42,068 bases of DNA. It comes from Roseiarcus sp035606915. GTDB lineage: Bacteria > Pseudomonadota > Alphaproteobacteria > Rhizobiales > Beijerinckiaceae. The notes beneath the pieces are model-generated. The model was given only the letters and a program-made list of their open reading frames with translations, was not told where the DNA came from and did not search any database. Positions 1 to 7,852 of this stretch are shown here, one piece after another. The position numbers were made by a program, and so were the translations under genes. The DNA lies in the NCBI GenBank assembly GCA_035606915.1, contig DATNDU010000052.1, positions 1-42,068 of the forward strand, written 5' to 3'. Every line of letters starts with the position of its first letter. Within the stretch, counting starts at the first letter, position 1.

Positions 1-1086
1 CCACAGTTGCGCGTCATGGACGATGCGCACGATGGCGTCGTCGCCGATCATGGCGAAATACGAGGTCAGCGGCTCCGCGATCTCGCCGACCGGGGCGCGC
101 ACATAGGCCAGCGTCGCGCGATGGCCGGGCTCCGCGGCCGCCAGCGTTGCGGGATCGGCGGGCGTCGCGGCTTCGATCCGCCGCAGCGAGACCTCAGCGG
201 CCTCGACCCGCCAGCGCTCGGGATCTTGCACGAGCCTGAGATCGATGAGGCCGACGTGCGAGCCCCAGAACCCCGGCATGACGGCGGGCACGCCGGCGAG
301 GCGGCCGCTGGCGGCGTCGACGCCGGCTATGCCGGCAAAGTCGGCGCCCGGCAGCGTCTGGTGCTGATGGCCGAGAAAGATCGCGTCGAGGCCGCCGGCT
401 TGCGCCAGCGCCAGGCCGGCGTTCTCGTCCATTCCGGCTGGCCCGATCTTCGATAGGCCGGAATGGCAGAGCGCGACGACGATGTCGGCGCCCGCCGCCC
501 GGCAGGCCGGGACGTGCGCGCGCGCCGCCTCGACCAGCCCGACGGTCGTCGCCCGTCCCGCCAGATGGCTCCTGTCCCAACGCAGGATCTGCGGCGTGAC
601 AAAGCCGACGACGCCGACCTTGAGTTCGCGCTCGCCGCCGTCCTCGTCGCGCGCGCCAAGGCGAAGGATCGTCCACGGCTTGAAATACAGCGCGCCGTCC
701 ATCCGCAACACGTTGCAGCACAGCACCGGGAAGTCGGCGCCGGCGAGCGCCGCCTCCAGCACGTCGAGGCCGTAGTTGAACTCGTGGTTGCCGAGCGCGG
801 CGGCGTCGTAGCCGATCGCGTTCATCGCCGCGATCATCGGATGGATGGCGATGCGGCGCGTCGTCAGCGCCTCGGCCGCCCAATCGCCGAGCGGCGAGCC
901 CTGGATGAGATCGCCATTGTCGAAGACCAGGCAATTCGCCACCTCGCGGCGCGCCTCGGCGATGCGCGTCGCCGCCTTGGCGAGGCCGCAGGAGCCGTCG
1001 GCACGGTCGTGATAATAATCGTAGGCCGCGATGCGCGCATGCACATCGCTGGTCCCGATCAGCCTAAGCTGGACTGCGGCCGCCAT
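1..1086 (-). CDS. CpdB-like 2',3'-cyclic-nucleotide phosphodiesterase/3'-nucleotidase, cut by window edge
   Basis: The 362 visible residues form a calcineurin-like metallophosphoesterase domain of the CpdB/UshA family: SDVH near residue 13 (metal-binding Asp14 and His16), DNGDLIQGS around 56-64, GNHEFNYG near 99, ALCHSG and GHQH further on. The last part (LTSYFAMIGDDAIVRIVHDAQLW) resembles the start of the CpdB C-terminal 5'-nucleotidase domain, which continues beyond the edge. Family enzymes hydrolyse 2',3'-cyclic nucleotides and 3'-nucleotides. The ATG at 1086 has a GGGAG-like ribosome site, and an in-frame TAG lies seven codons upstream (1105-1107), so the start is nearly forced. Unusually, the protein begins directly at the catalytic domain with no signal peptide, whereas classical CpdB is periplasmic. 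Family assignment is firm; exact substrate is not. Confidence 0.85.
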   Translation of the reverse strand, partial: MAAAVQLRLIGTSDVHARIAAYDYYHDRADGSCGLAKAATRIAEARREVANCLVFDNGDLIQGSPLGDWAAEALTTRRIAIHPMIAAMNAIGYDAAALGNHEFNYGLDVLEAALAGADFPVLCCNVLRMDGALYFKPWTILRLGARDEDGGERELKVGVVGFVTPQILRWDRSHLAGRATTVGLVEAARAHVPACRAAGADIVVALCHSGLSKIGPAGMDENAGLALAQAGGLDAIFLGHQHQTLPGADFAGIAGVDAASGRLAGVPAVMPGFWGSHVGLIDLRLVQDPERWRVEAAEVSLRRIEAATPADPATLAAAEPGHRATLAYVRAPVGEIAEPLTSYFAMIGDDAIVRIVHDAQLW

Positions 1087-1143
1087 ACCCTCTCCCGCAG
1101 GGAGCTATCGGCGAGGCGGCAGGGCGGGTCAAGGCGGGTGAAA

Positions 1144-4100
1144 TCAACCCTTCACGCCAGCGGCTTTCGCCTCGGCGGGCGGGGCGCTCGCCGCGGCGGC
1201 GGCGGGGGCGGGCGGGGCGTCGTTGGCGGCGGGCGCGGGGGTCTTGGTCTTGAACTCGCCGAGCAGTTTCTTGGCCTGCGCCAGCACCCGGCCGTCCATG
1301 CGGTTCTCGACCTCGTCGCGCTTCTTGGCGGCGTCGGGGTCGCCCTGGCGCGCCGCAAGCGAGAACCACATCCAGCTCTCGGCGAGGTTCTGCGCTGCGC
1401 CGAGCCCGCGTCCATAGAGCACGCCGAGATTGAACTGGCTGTCGCGCACGCCATAGGCTCCCGCCTTGCGGAACCAATCGATCGCCGCCGCATAATCGGG
1501 TTTGCCGTCGCCGCCGTCCTGGGCATAGAGCACGGCGAGATTGTGCATCGCCCGCGCGTTGCCGGCGGCGGCGGCCTTTTTGTATAACGCGCGCGCCTTC
1601 GCCGCCTCACGCGCGACGCCGATGCCCTTCTCGTACATGGCGCCGAGGCGGTATTGCGCGAAGGCGTTGCCGCCGTCGGCGGCCGCTTGCATCCAGCCTG
1701 CCGCCGCCTTGGGGTCGCGCGCCACGCCGCGGCCTTCGAGGTAGCGCTGGGCGATCTCCACCTGCGCGCCGAGGTCGCCATTGGCGCCGGCTGTGGCGAG
1801 CGCGCCGCCGAAGGCCGTCGGCAGCGCGGCGACGAGCGCCGCCGTCGGCTTGTTTGCCGTCTCGGCCTTGGGCGCCGCCGCCAGCGGCGCCGCGATCACC
1901 TTGGGCGGGGGGGCGATCGACCCGGTCGGCGTGGTGTCGGTCGCGGCCCGTTCGGCCGGCGGCGCCGTCCGCGCCAGCGGCGAGGCGGGGACCGCCAGTT
2001 CGGATTTGCGCTCCGGCGCGTGGCCGCGCATTTCGAGCACGGCGACGCCGGTCAGCAGCGTCATGACGCCGGCGACGCCAAGCAGCACCGGGCGGCGGTG
2101 TTGTGAAAACAGCGTCGTGGCGCGCTCGCCGAGGCTGCCGGACGGCCGTTGCGCGCCCTGATGGATCTGGCCGAATTCCTCGCGCTGATCGGTGTCGGCG
2201 GCGGCGTTGGCGGCACGGCGGGCGGCGGCGATATGGGCGTTGATCGCGGCGGTTTTGGCGCTGTTGCCCTCGGCAGCCTCGCGGCCGCGTGCTTGGGCTG
2301 CGATCTGCGGCGCCTCGGGGCTCGGCGCGGTCATTGGGCGCCGCTCGCCGGCGCCGCGGTCGGGAATGTTGAGCATGGCGGCGCGGGAGGTCGCGGCAGG
2401 CGGCAGAGTCGGCGCGCGCGGCGGCGGCTCGGCGTCGAGATCGCGATCGAGCTTCTCGACCAGCTTCTCCAGAATTTCCTGCACGCCGGAGAAACGGGCG
2501 TCCAGACGGCGGTCGAACTGCATCTGCTCGGCGCGCATTTCCGACAACGTCGCAGCGCCACGCCCGACCGCCTCGCGGGCGGAGCGGAACGCCTCCAATT
2601 CCTCGGTCAGTTCGATCATCGCCTGTTCGAGCGCCGCCGGTCCCGGCCGAACGGAAGCGATGGCGTCGAGCCGCTCGTGGATGTCCTGGAGATGGCCGAG
2701 CAGCGCCTCCGGGTTGGCGGCGGGCAGGCGCGTCGCGAGATCGCGAGCGATCGCCTGCGCCGTCTGTTCAACGAGCACGCCGGAGGCGCCAGGCGGCTCG
2801 ATATCGTCGATGCGATCCTGAAGCGCCCGCAACCCCTGCGCGACGCCGCCGAAATCGCCGATTCGCTCGGCGAGTTCGCGCATCCCCAGTTCGAGATGCG
2901 CCAGCCCGTCGTCGGAGGGAGGCGCGTCGCTGGACCTCGCGTCGAGCTTGTTCTCGATGCCTTCGAGGCGCGCAGCGACGTCCTGGACCATTTCCTCCAG
3001 GAGGGCGGCGCGCGGCGCGCCGCTGTCGCGATCGAGCCGGGCGCTGAGATCGGCGATGGCGTCGGCGACGGTGAGCAGATCGGCAGGCGGGTCGAGGCGG
3101 CTCGTCGCCTGCTCCATCAGCGCCTCGATGCGCGAGAGATCAGGAGCGGGGCGGTCGATCTTGGCGCTCAGGTCGGCAATGGCGTCGATGAGGTCGAGGC
3201 CCGGGAGTTCGAGGCTCGGGCGGTCGAGCCGGTCGGCGACGCGCGCCAGCAAGTCTTCGACGCGCGCGCCGGCAAGCGCCGAGCCATCGTCGATCTTGGT
3301 CGCCAGCGCTTGGATGGCCGAGACGACGGCGCGGAACTCCTCCGGCCCGACGTTGGGCCGGCCGAGCTTCTCGGCCGCGCCGCGCAGCGCCTCCTCCAGC
3401 CGATCGCCGTCGAACTGCCCGGATTGCCGCTCGACCGCCTCGCGCAGGGTCTCCAGGCGGCGGCCAAGCTCGTCGATCGGTCGGCCGACGATGTCGAACT
3501 GCTCGGCCTGGCGCTCGACGGTTTTGCGCACCGCGTCGACCCGCGCCGACAGCGCGTCGATCGGCGCGCGGTCGATCTCGATTTGCGACGGGCGGCGGAA
3601 CGCCTCTTCGAGCCGGGCGTTCATCGCCGCCAGCGTCGAATTGATGCCCTGGGCGTCGATGCTGGGCTGCGCGCGGTCGAGCCGCTCGGCGACGGCGCCG
3701 AGGGCGCTCTCCAACCGCTCGGCCTGCGGCCCCAAGGCCGCCGGCCTGTCCAGGCTCTCGCGCACGCTCTCGATGCGGCGGGCGAGTTCCTCGATCGGCC
3801 GCGGATCGAGGGAGACAGTGGCGGGCCGGCTGATCGCCTCCTCGATCTTGGCGGCAAGCTCGCGCAAAGCCGCGTCGACTTCCGGCGCCGGCTTGTCGAA
3901 CTGGGCGCGGATGTCGGTGAGCGCCGCCTCCAAGCGCGCAGCGTGCGGGGCGAAGCCGCGCTCGGCGACGCCGCGGACGGCGTCGATGCGTCGCGACAAC
4001 TCCTCGATCGGCCTCGGGTCTTGGGCGGGACGGTTGGCCGCCTGCTCGAATTTCGCCGCGAGCTTGCGCAACGTCGCGTCGACCGCCTCGATTTGCGGGT

Positions 4101-6204
4101 TCTGGGCCGGACGTTCGAGCCGGGCGCGGATTTCGGCGAGTCCGACTTCGAGCCGTTCGACCTGCGGCTGGAACGCCTGCTGGCTCTCGACCGCGCGGCG
4201 CATGTCCTCGATGCGGCGGCCGAGCGCTTCGACCGGCCGCATGTCGACGGGCTCGGCGCGGCCGAGCGCCTGCACTTCCCCCGAGAGCTGGCGCAATCCG
4301 GCTTCGAGGCGCTCGATCTCTGCCGACGTCGCCGCGGCGCGCGGCAGCTTCTGCTGCAACTCGCCGACGGCGGCGGTGATTTCCTCGACCTTCGGGACGA
4401 GGCTGCTCTGGCGCTCCACCAAGCCGCGCACGCCCTCGATGCGGCGCGAAAGCTCCTCGATCGGGCGCGGGTCGAGCGTCGCCGTGGCCGGGCGCTGCAA
4501 CGCCTCTTCGAGCCGCCCGGCGAGGCCGTGCAGCGCCGTTATCGTCGCCGCCGATTGCGCCCCGCCCAGCGTGGCGCGGTCGAGCTTGTCGTTGAGATTG
4601 GTCAGCGCGGCGGCGAACGCCGCGTTTTCCGGCCGCACGGCGCCCTGGCGCTCGATCGCGGCGCGAATCGCCTCGACGCGGCGGGCAAGTTCCTCCAGCG
4701 GGCGCGTATCGGGCGCCGGGCGCCGCGCGGCCGCCTCGACGCGGGCGCCGAGTTCGTCGAGACGCCGCTCGACGTTTTGCATCGCCCCGGCGCCGCGCTC
4801 CGCCGAGGCGGGCGTCGGCTCGCCCGGCGCGGCTGCCTTGGGAGCTGACGCGGGCTGCGCCAACCGCTCCATGCGCTCGGCAAGCTCGGCGAGCTGGCGC
4901 TCGATGCGCGCGGTGGCGCCGTCCTTCTCGGCGGCCGGCGCACCCTCGGGCGCGGCTGGGACGAGCGTTTCGACCTTGTCGGCAAGGCGGCGCAAGTGGC
5001 GCTGCATTTCGGCGACGGCGGCATCGCTCGCCGCTTCGGCCGTCGCCGGCTCCGGCTTCGATTCCGGCGTGGCCTCTTGGCGCTGCCGGCGACGGCGGGC
5101 GAGCCGTTCGGCGACGAGACGGAACGTCTCATCGTCTTCGGCGGGGGCGGCGGCGGTTTCGACGCCGGGTTTGGCGGCTGGCGGCGCCGGCGGCCGGGCG
5201 GCGCGGCGGGCGAGCGCGTCGAGACGCGCCGCGACCGGATCTTCGCGCTCCGGCGGCGGTGCGGCGGGCTGCTGAACTTGCGTCGCCAGCGATTCGAGCG
5301 CCCGGGCGGCGTGCGCTTCGCTCTGCTCGGCGCGGCGGCCGATGCGCGCGATGGCGCTCTCCAGCCGGTCGCGATCCGCCTTGCGCGCTTCGACCGCTCC
5401 GCTCAACGTTTCGAGGGCGCGGGCGGTGCGCGCGGCGGTCTTCTCGGCGCGTGCCTCAACCTCGGTGATCGCCCGTTGCAGCCGCTCGTTCTCGCCGCCA
5501 TGCGCCTCGACGAGGCCGGTCAGCGATTCGAGGGCCTGCGCGGCGCGCCGTTCGTTGCGCTCGGTGCGCTTTTCGATCTCCTGGACCGTCTCCTCCAACC
5601 GCCCGTCCTCGCCGCGCGCCTCAATGAGGCTCGAAAGCGATTCGAGGGCCTGAGCGGCGCGCCGCTCGCTGCGCTCGGCGCGCCGCTCGATCTCTTGGAT
5701 GGCGTCTTCGAGGCGGTTGCGGGCGCGTTCGGGTTGGCGCTCCGGCGCGCGCTGGGCGCGCCGCTCGATGCGCGCCACGGCTCGCTCCAGCGGGTCAGGC
5801 TCGGCGAAATCGGGCTCGGCGGGGCGCTGGGGCGTCGGTTGCCGGGCTTGGTGCGGTTCGTCCACGGGCTCGTCGCGGCGGCGGCGGGGTGATTCGTCGC
5901 GCACCGCGAATCGGTCGACCGCCTCGCGACGGCTCGGTGGCGGGCCGTCGCTTGGCGGCGCGCCGCGCGCCGGCGCCGGCGCCGGCGCTTTGCGCGCCAG
6001 GCGGTCGATGCGCTCTTCGATGGCTTCGAGGCGCTCGCGCTCGTTAAGCTCTTGCGGGTCGATGCCGAGGTCCTCGGCATATTCCGCGATGGCTGCGGCG
6101 ATCCAGTCGTCGAAGTCGACGCCGGCGGATTTCGCCATCTTTTCGGCGATTTTGTGGGCCGATCGCTCGCTCGCGCGGCCGTTTTGCGCCGTTGCCGTTT
6201 TCAT
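1144..6204 (-). CDS. PodJ-like giant coiled-coil, transmembrane, Sel1-repeat polar scaffold
   Basis: A 1686-residue protein in the order expected of PodJ: a short N-terminal region, a very long Arg/Glu/Ala-rich coiled coil, one membrane segment (about residues 1365-1388), then four Sel1-type repeats (about 1473-1630) and an Ala/Pro-rich tail. The topology would put the coiled coil in the cytoplasm and the Sel1 repeats in the periplasm. In Caulobacter PodJ (about 970 residues) organises the new cell pole. Two internal repeat families are visible: four tandem units of about 37 residues with core AAQALESL (bases about 5270-5720), and about seven copies of RPIEELxRRIExVRxxVERQ (bases about 3424-4705). 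ATG 6204 is chosen; a GTG four codons upstream (6216) is possible. PodJ itself is inferred from architecture; a related Sel1 polarity protein is the alternative. Confidence 0.75.
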   Translation of the reverse strand: MKTATAQNGRASERSAHKIAEKMAKSAGVDFDDWIAAAIAEYAEDLGIDPQELNERERLEAIEERIDRLARKAPAPAPARGAPPSDGPPPSRREAVDRFAVRDESPRRRRDEPVDEPHQARQPTPQRPAEPDFAEPDPLERAVARIERRAQRAPERQPERARNRLEDAIQEIERRAERSERRAAQALESLSSLIEARGEDGRLEETVQEIEKRTERNERRAAQALESLTGLVEAHGGENERLQRAITEVEARAEKTAARTARALETLSGAVEARKADRDRLESAIARIGRRAEQSEAHAARALESLATQVQQPAAPPPEREDPVAARLDALARRAARPPAPPAAKPGVETAAAPAEDDETFRLVAERLARRRRQRQEATPESKPEPATAEAASDAAVAEMQRHLRRLADKVETLVPAAPEGAPAAEKDGATARIERQLAELAERMERLAQPASAPKAAAPGEPTPASAERGAGAMQNVERRLDELGARVEAAARRPAPDTRPLEELARRVEAIRAAIERQGAVRPENAAFAAALTNLNDKLDRATLGGAQSAATITALHGLAGRLEEALQRPATATLDPRPIEELSRRIEGVRGLVERQSSLVPKVEEITAAVGELQQKLPRAAATSAEIERLEAGLRQLSGEVQALGRAEPVDMRPVEALGRRIEDMRRAVESQQAFQPQVERLEVGLAEIRARLERPAQNPQIEAVDATLRKLAAKFEQAANRPAQDPRPIEELSRRIDAVRGVAERGFAPHAARLEAALTDIRAQFDKPAPEVDAALRELAAKIEEAISRPATVSLDPRPIEELARRIESVRESLDRPAALGPQAERLESALGAVAERLDRAQPSIDAQGINSTLAAMNARLEEAFRRPSQIEIDRAPIDALSARVDAVRKTVERQAEQFDIVGRPIDELGRRLETLREAVERQSGQFDGDRLEEALRGAAEKLGRPNVGPEEFRAVVSAIQALATKIDDGSALAGARVEDLLARVADRLDRPSLELPGLDLIDAIADLSAKIDRPAPDLSRIEALMEQATSRLDPPADLLTVADAIADLSARLDRDSGAPRAALLEEMVQDVAARLEGIENKLDARSSDAPPSDDGLAHLELGMRELAERIGDFGGVAQGLRALQDRIDDIEPPGASGVLVEQTAQAIARDLATRLPAANPEALLGHLQDIHERLDAIASVRPGPAALEQAMIELTEELEAFRSAREAVGRGAATLSEMRAEQMQFDRRLDARFSGVQEILEKLVEKLDRDLDAEPPPRAPTLPPAATSRAAMLNIPDRGAGERRPMTAPSPEAPQIAAQARGREAAEGNSAKTAAINAHIAAARRAANAAADTDQREEFGQIHQGAQRPSGSLGERATTLFSQHRRPVLLGVAGVMTLLTGVAVLEMRGHAPERKSELAVPASPLARTAPPAERAATDTTPTGSIAPPPKVIAAPLAAAPKAETANKPTAALVAALPTAFGGALATAGANGDLGAQVEIAQRYLEGRGVARDPKAAAGWMQAAADGGNAFAQYRLGAMYEKGIGVAREAAKARALYKKAAAAGNARAMHNLAVLYAQDGGDGKPDYAAAIDWFRKAGAYGVRDSQFNLGVLYGRGLGAAQNLAESWMWFSLAARQGDPDAAKKRDEVENRMDGRVLAQAKKLLGEFKTKTPAPAANDAPPAPAAAAASAPPAEAKAAGVKG
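5270..5720 (-). repeat. Four tandem ~37-residue coiled-coil units inside the PodJ-like gene
   Basis: Reading the minus strand, units start LEDAIQEIERRAE, LEETVQEIEKRTE, LQRAITEVEARAE and LESAIARIGRRAE, each followed by a copy of the AARALESL-type core. Unit length is about 111 bp. They are coding repeats that presumably arose by in-frame duplication. Confidence 0.75.
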
Positions 6205-6313
6205 TGCCCCGCCCACCGCCAGCGCTACCCGCCGTTAACGAACGATGTTTCGGACGATGTGGTGAACAATCCGTTAAGCTGTGCCGAAACGGGTCAATCG
6301 CCGCACCGGCGGG

Positions 6314-6355
6314 TTGCGCGAATTAGCGGTTGTATACACTCATGAGTTGCATAAT
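6314..6355 (+). promoter_or_regulatory. Candidate regulatory region between podJ-like gene and merR
   Basis: The 245-bp gap between the two divergent starts is AT-richer than its surroundings. It holds a perfect 10-bp palindrome ACTCATGAGT at 6338-6347, directly after GTATAC (6332-6337) and before a CATAAT hexamer (6350-6355). These could be an operator and a -10 element for the MerR gene, but no well-spaced -35 was found. No intact TTAA-N7-TTAA CtrA site was found, although single TTAA tetramers occur. Confidence 0.3.
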
Positions 6356-6449
6356 GCTTGCGAACGCGCTATCCGTAACGGCGGCGCGGACTTTCGTGAG
6401 TCGGAAGCCCGAGAACTCTAGGGAACGAGAACGTAAGGGAGACTCGGCG

Positions 6450-6911
6450 ATGGCAACTTTAGGTAATCTTGTGGCGCACCGAATCGATGCGGAGACTCGA
6501 TCTGATTCGATTGGCAATAACGGCAAGCATGAAATGACCATAGGGGAGATGGCTTCCGAGTTTAACGTCAGTCTGCGCACCCTGCGTTTCTACGAGGATC
6601 GCAAATTACTGCGCCCGAGACGGGAAGGTAACTCGCGGCTTTATTCCACAACAGATCGGTTGCGCATGCAGATGATCCTGAAGGGCAAACAGCTTGGCTT
6701 CACGTTGACGGAGATTCACGATCTCGTCGGCAATTACGAATCGTCAGACGACTTCGAAGGCAAGCTGAAACCGCAGCAGATCGTGGCGCAAATCGACCAT
6801 CTCGAACGCCAGCGCACCGAGATCGACGGCGCCATCGCACGCTTGCGGGCGACGCACGAGCGCCTCGCCGACACCTATGCGCCGAGGGAACCGCTCGCCG
6901 CCACGGCCTGA
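6450..6911 (+). CDS. MerR-family transcriptional regulator
   Basis: A 153-residue regulator with an N-terminal MerR helix-turn-helix starting at MTIGEMASEFNVSLRTLRFY (about residues 28-47), the RKLLRPRREGNSRLYS wing, and a C-terminal coiled coil (QIVAQIDHLERQRTEIDGAIARL-type heptads) for dimerisation. There is no cysteine cluster of the metal-sensing subfamilies, so the inducer is unknown. ATG 6450 is preceded by AAGGGAG (6435-6441) at good spacing; an ATG further upstream at 6330 lacks this. Divergent from the PodJ-like gene and convergent with cmk (13-bp gap). The first 250 bp are clearly less GC-rich than neighbouring genes and contain a cluster of GANTC sites. Confidence 0.85.
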   Translation: MATLGNLVAHRIDAETRSDSIGNNGKHEMTIGEMASEFNVSLRTLRFYEDRKLLRPRREGNSRLYSTTDRLRMQMILKGKQLGFTLTEIHDLVGNYESSDDFEGKLKPQQIVAQIDHLERQRTEIDGAIARLRATHERLADTYAPREPLAATA

Positions 6912-6924
6912 GCGGCGGCCTGGT

Positions 6925-7569
6925 TCACGTTGCGGGGCGATTAGCCCTCGCGCGACGGCTCTCAACGATCTCCACCGCCTTGGCGAAGGACTGGTCGATA
7001 TCGAGCCGCGTGGTGTCGAGGGTTGCGGCGTCATCGGCGGCGCGCATCGGCGCGTCGGCGCGCTCGGCGTCCCGTGCGTCGCGGCGGGCGATGTCGGCGA
7101 GCACGGCGGCGTAGTCGATCTTCTCGCCGCGCCGCATCAGTTCCAGCGCCCGACGCTGAGCGCGCGCGGCGCGGCTGGCGGTGACAAATATCTTAACTTC
7201 GGCGCTGGGGCAGATGACGGTGCCGATGTCGCGTCCGTCGAGCACTGCGCCGCTCGGCCGCGCCGCGAAATCGCGCTGCGCCCGGATCAGCGCGGCGCGC
7301 ACCTCAGGCATCGCCGCCACCACCGAGGCGGCCTCGCCCATGCGGGCGTCGCGCAGCGCGCCCTCGTCGAACTCCATCAAGCTGAGCCCGCGCGCGGCGG
7401 CGACCGCGGCCTCGACGTCGCTTAGCGCTTTGTCGGCTTGGATGAGGCTGGCGGCGGTGGCGCGATAGAGCAAGCCGGTGTCCAGATGCGGCAGGCCGTA
7501 ATGCGCGGCCAGCCGGCGCGCGATTGTGCCCTTGCCGGAAGCCGCGGGACCGTCGATAGCGATAATCAC
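6925..7569 (-). CDS. cmk: Cytidylate kinase
   Basis: The 214-residue product begins MIIAIDGPAASGKGT, the P-loop of CMP kinase, and carries HLDTGLLYRA, the VLDGRDIGTVICP segment and the R..RD..D.ER lid region. The enzyme phosphorylates CMP/dCMP with ATP in pyrimidine nucleotide synthesis. The start is GTG at 7569 with GGAG about seven bases upstream. In many proteobacteria cmk sits between aroA and rpsA; neither is adjacent here, so it appears to stand alone. Full length for the family. Confidence 0.95.
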   Translation of the reverse strand: MIIAIDGPAASGKGTIARRLAAHYGLPHLDTGLLYRATAASLIQADKALSDVEAAVAAARGLSLMEFDEGALRDARMGEAASVVAAMPEVRAALIRAQRDFAARPSGAVLDGRDIGTVICPSAEVKIFVTASRAARAQRRALELMRRGEKIDYAAVLADIARRDARDAERADAPMRAADDAATLDTTRLDIDQSFAKAVEIVESRRARANRPAT

Positions 7570-7655
7570 GCGCCGCTCCGCGCATGCGTCGCGAGCCGAT
7601 GCTGTCGCGCGCGGCCGAACCTGGTCAACACGTCGTCCCCGATCCTCTTCCGGCG

Positions 7656-7691
7656 CCGGACCTTGGTCTCGCCCCGGATCTTGGCCTCGCC
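7656..7691 (+). repeat. Two tandem 18-bp units
   Basis: Units 7656-7673 and 7674-7691 begin CCGGA and share 16 of 18 bases. They lie in the 283-bp gap between cmk and the dehydratase, which otherwise shows only a short hairpin and a DnaA-box-like site. Function unknown. Confidence 0.6.
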
Positions 7692-7770
7692 TCGCGGTTT
7701 AGGGGGGCAGCCGGCCGCTGTCGAGCGTTGCGGGCCGCCAGGAAGGCGCCATTGCGACGCAACGCCGCTT

Positions 7771-7786
7771 GCGCCCCAAGGGGCGC
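7771..7786. other. Perfect 7-bp hairpin with AA loop
   Basis: GCGCCCC (7771-7777) and GGGGCGC (7780-7786) pair perfectly around AA. There is no T tract, so a classic terminator is unlikely. It lies five bases before the TTATCCACA site. Confidence 0.5.
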
Positions 7787-7790
7787 GCGC

Positions 7791-7799
7791 TTATCCACA
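7791..7799 (+). promoter_or_regulatory. Consensus DnaA-box-like 9-mer
   Basis: TTATCCACA matches the high-affinity DnaA box exactly and lies 54 bp before the dehydratase start. A single 9-mer can occur by chance; no second box, AT-rich unwinding region or replication gene is nearby. Confidence 0.3.
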
Positions 7800-7852
7800 G
7801 TGCAGACCCCGGCGCCGCGCGAGTGCGCCGACCCCAGAACGGAGACCAAGCC

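Noticed and set aside
3424..4705. Regularly spaced similar DNA segments, considered as a CRISPR-like or satellite array
   Set aside because: They are diverged, in frame, about 230 bp apart and encode the RPIEEL module of the PodJ-like coiled coil.
2149..4848. An 899-codon open frame on the plus strand
   Set aside because: It is antisense to the PodJ-like gene; high GC and the repetitive coiled coil keep stop codons out of this frame. The product is Arg/Gly/Ala-rich low-complexity sequence with no motif.
6217..6320. Possible CtrA box in the podJ-like promoter
   Set aside because: TTAA tetramers are present, but no pair has the seven-base spacing of a CtrA site.
7656..7799. Possible replication origin (DnaA box, hairpin, tandem repeat together)
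   Set aside because: Only one box, no AT-rich unwinding element and no dnaA, gyrB, parAB or repABC nearby.
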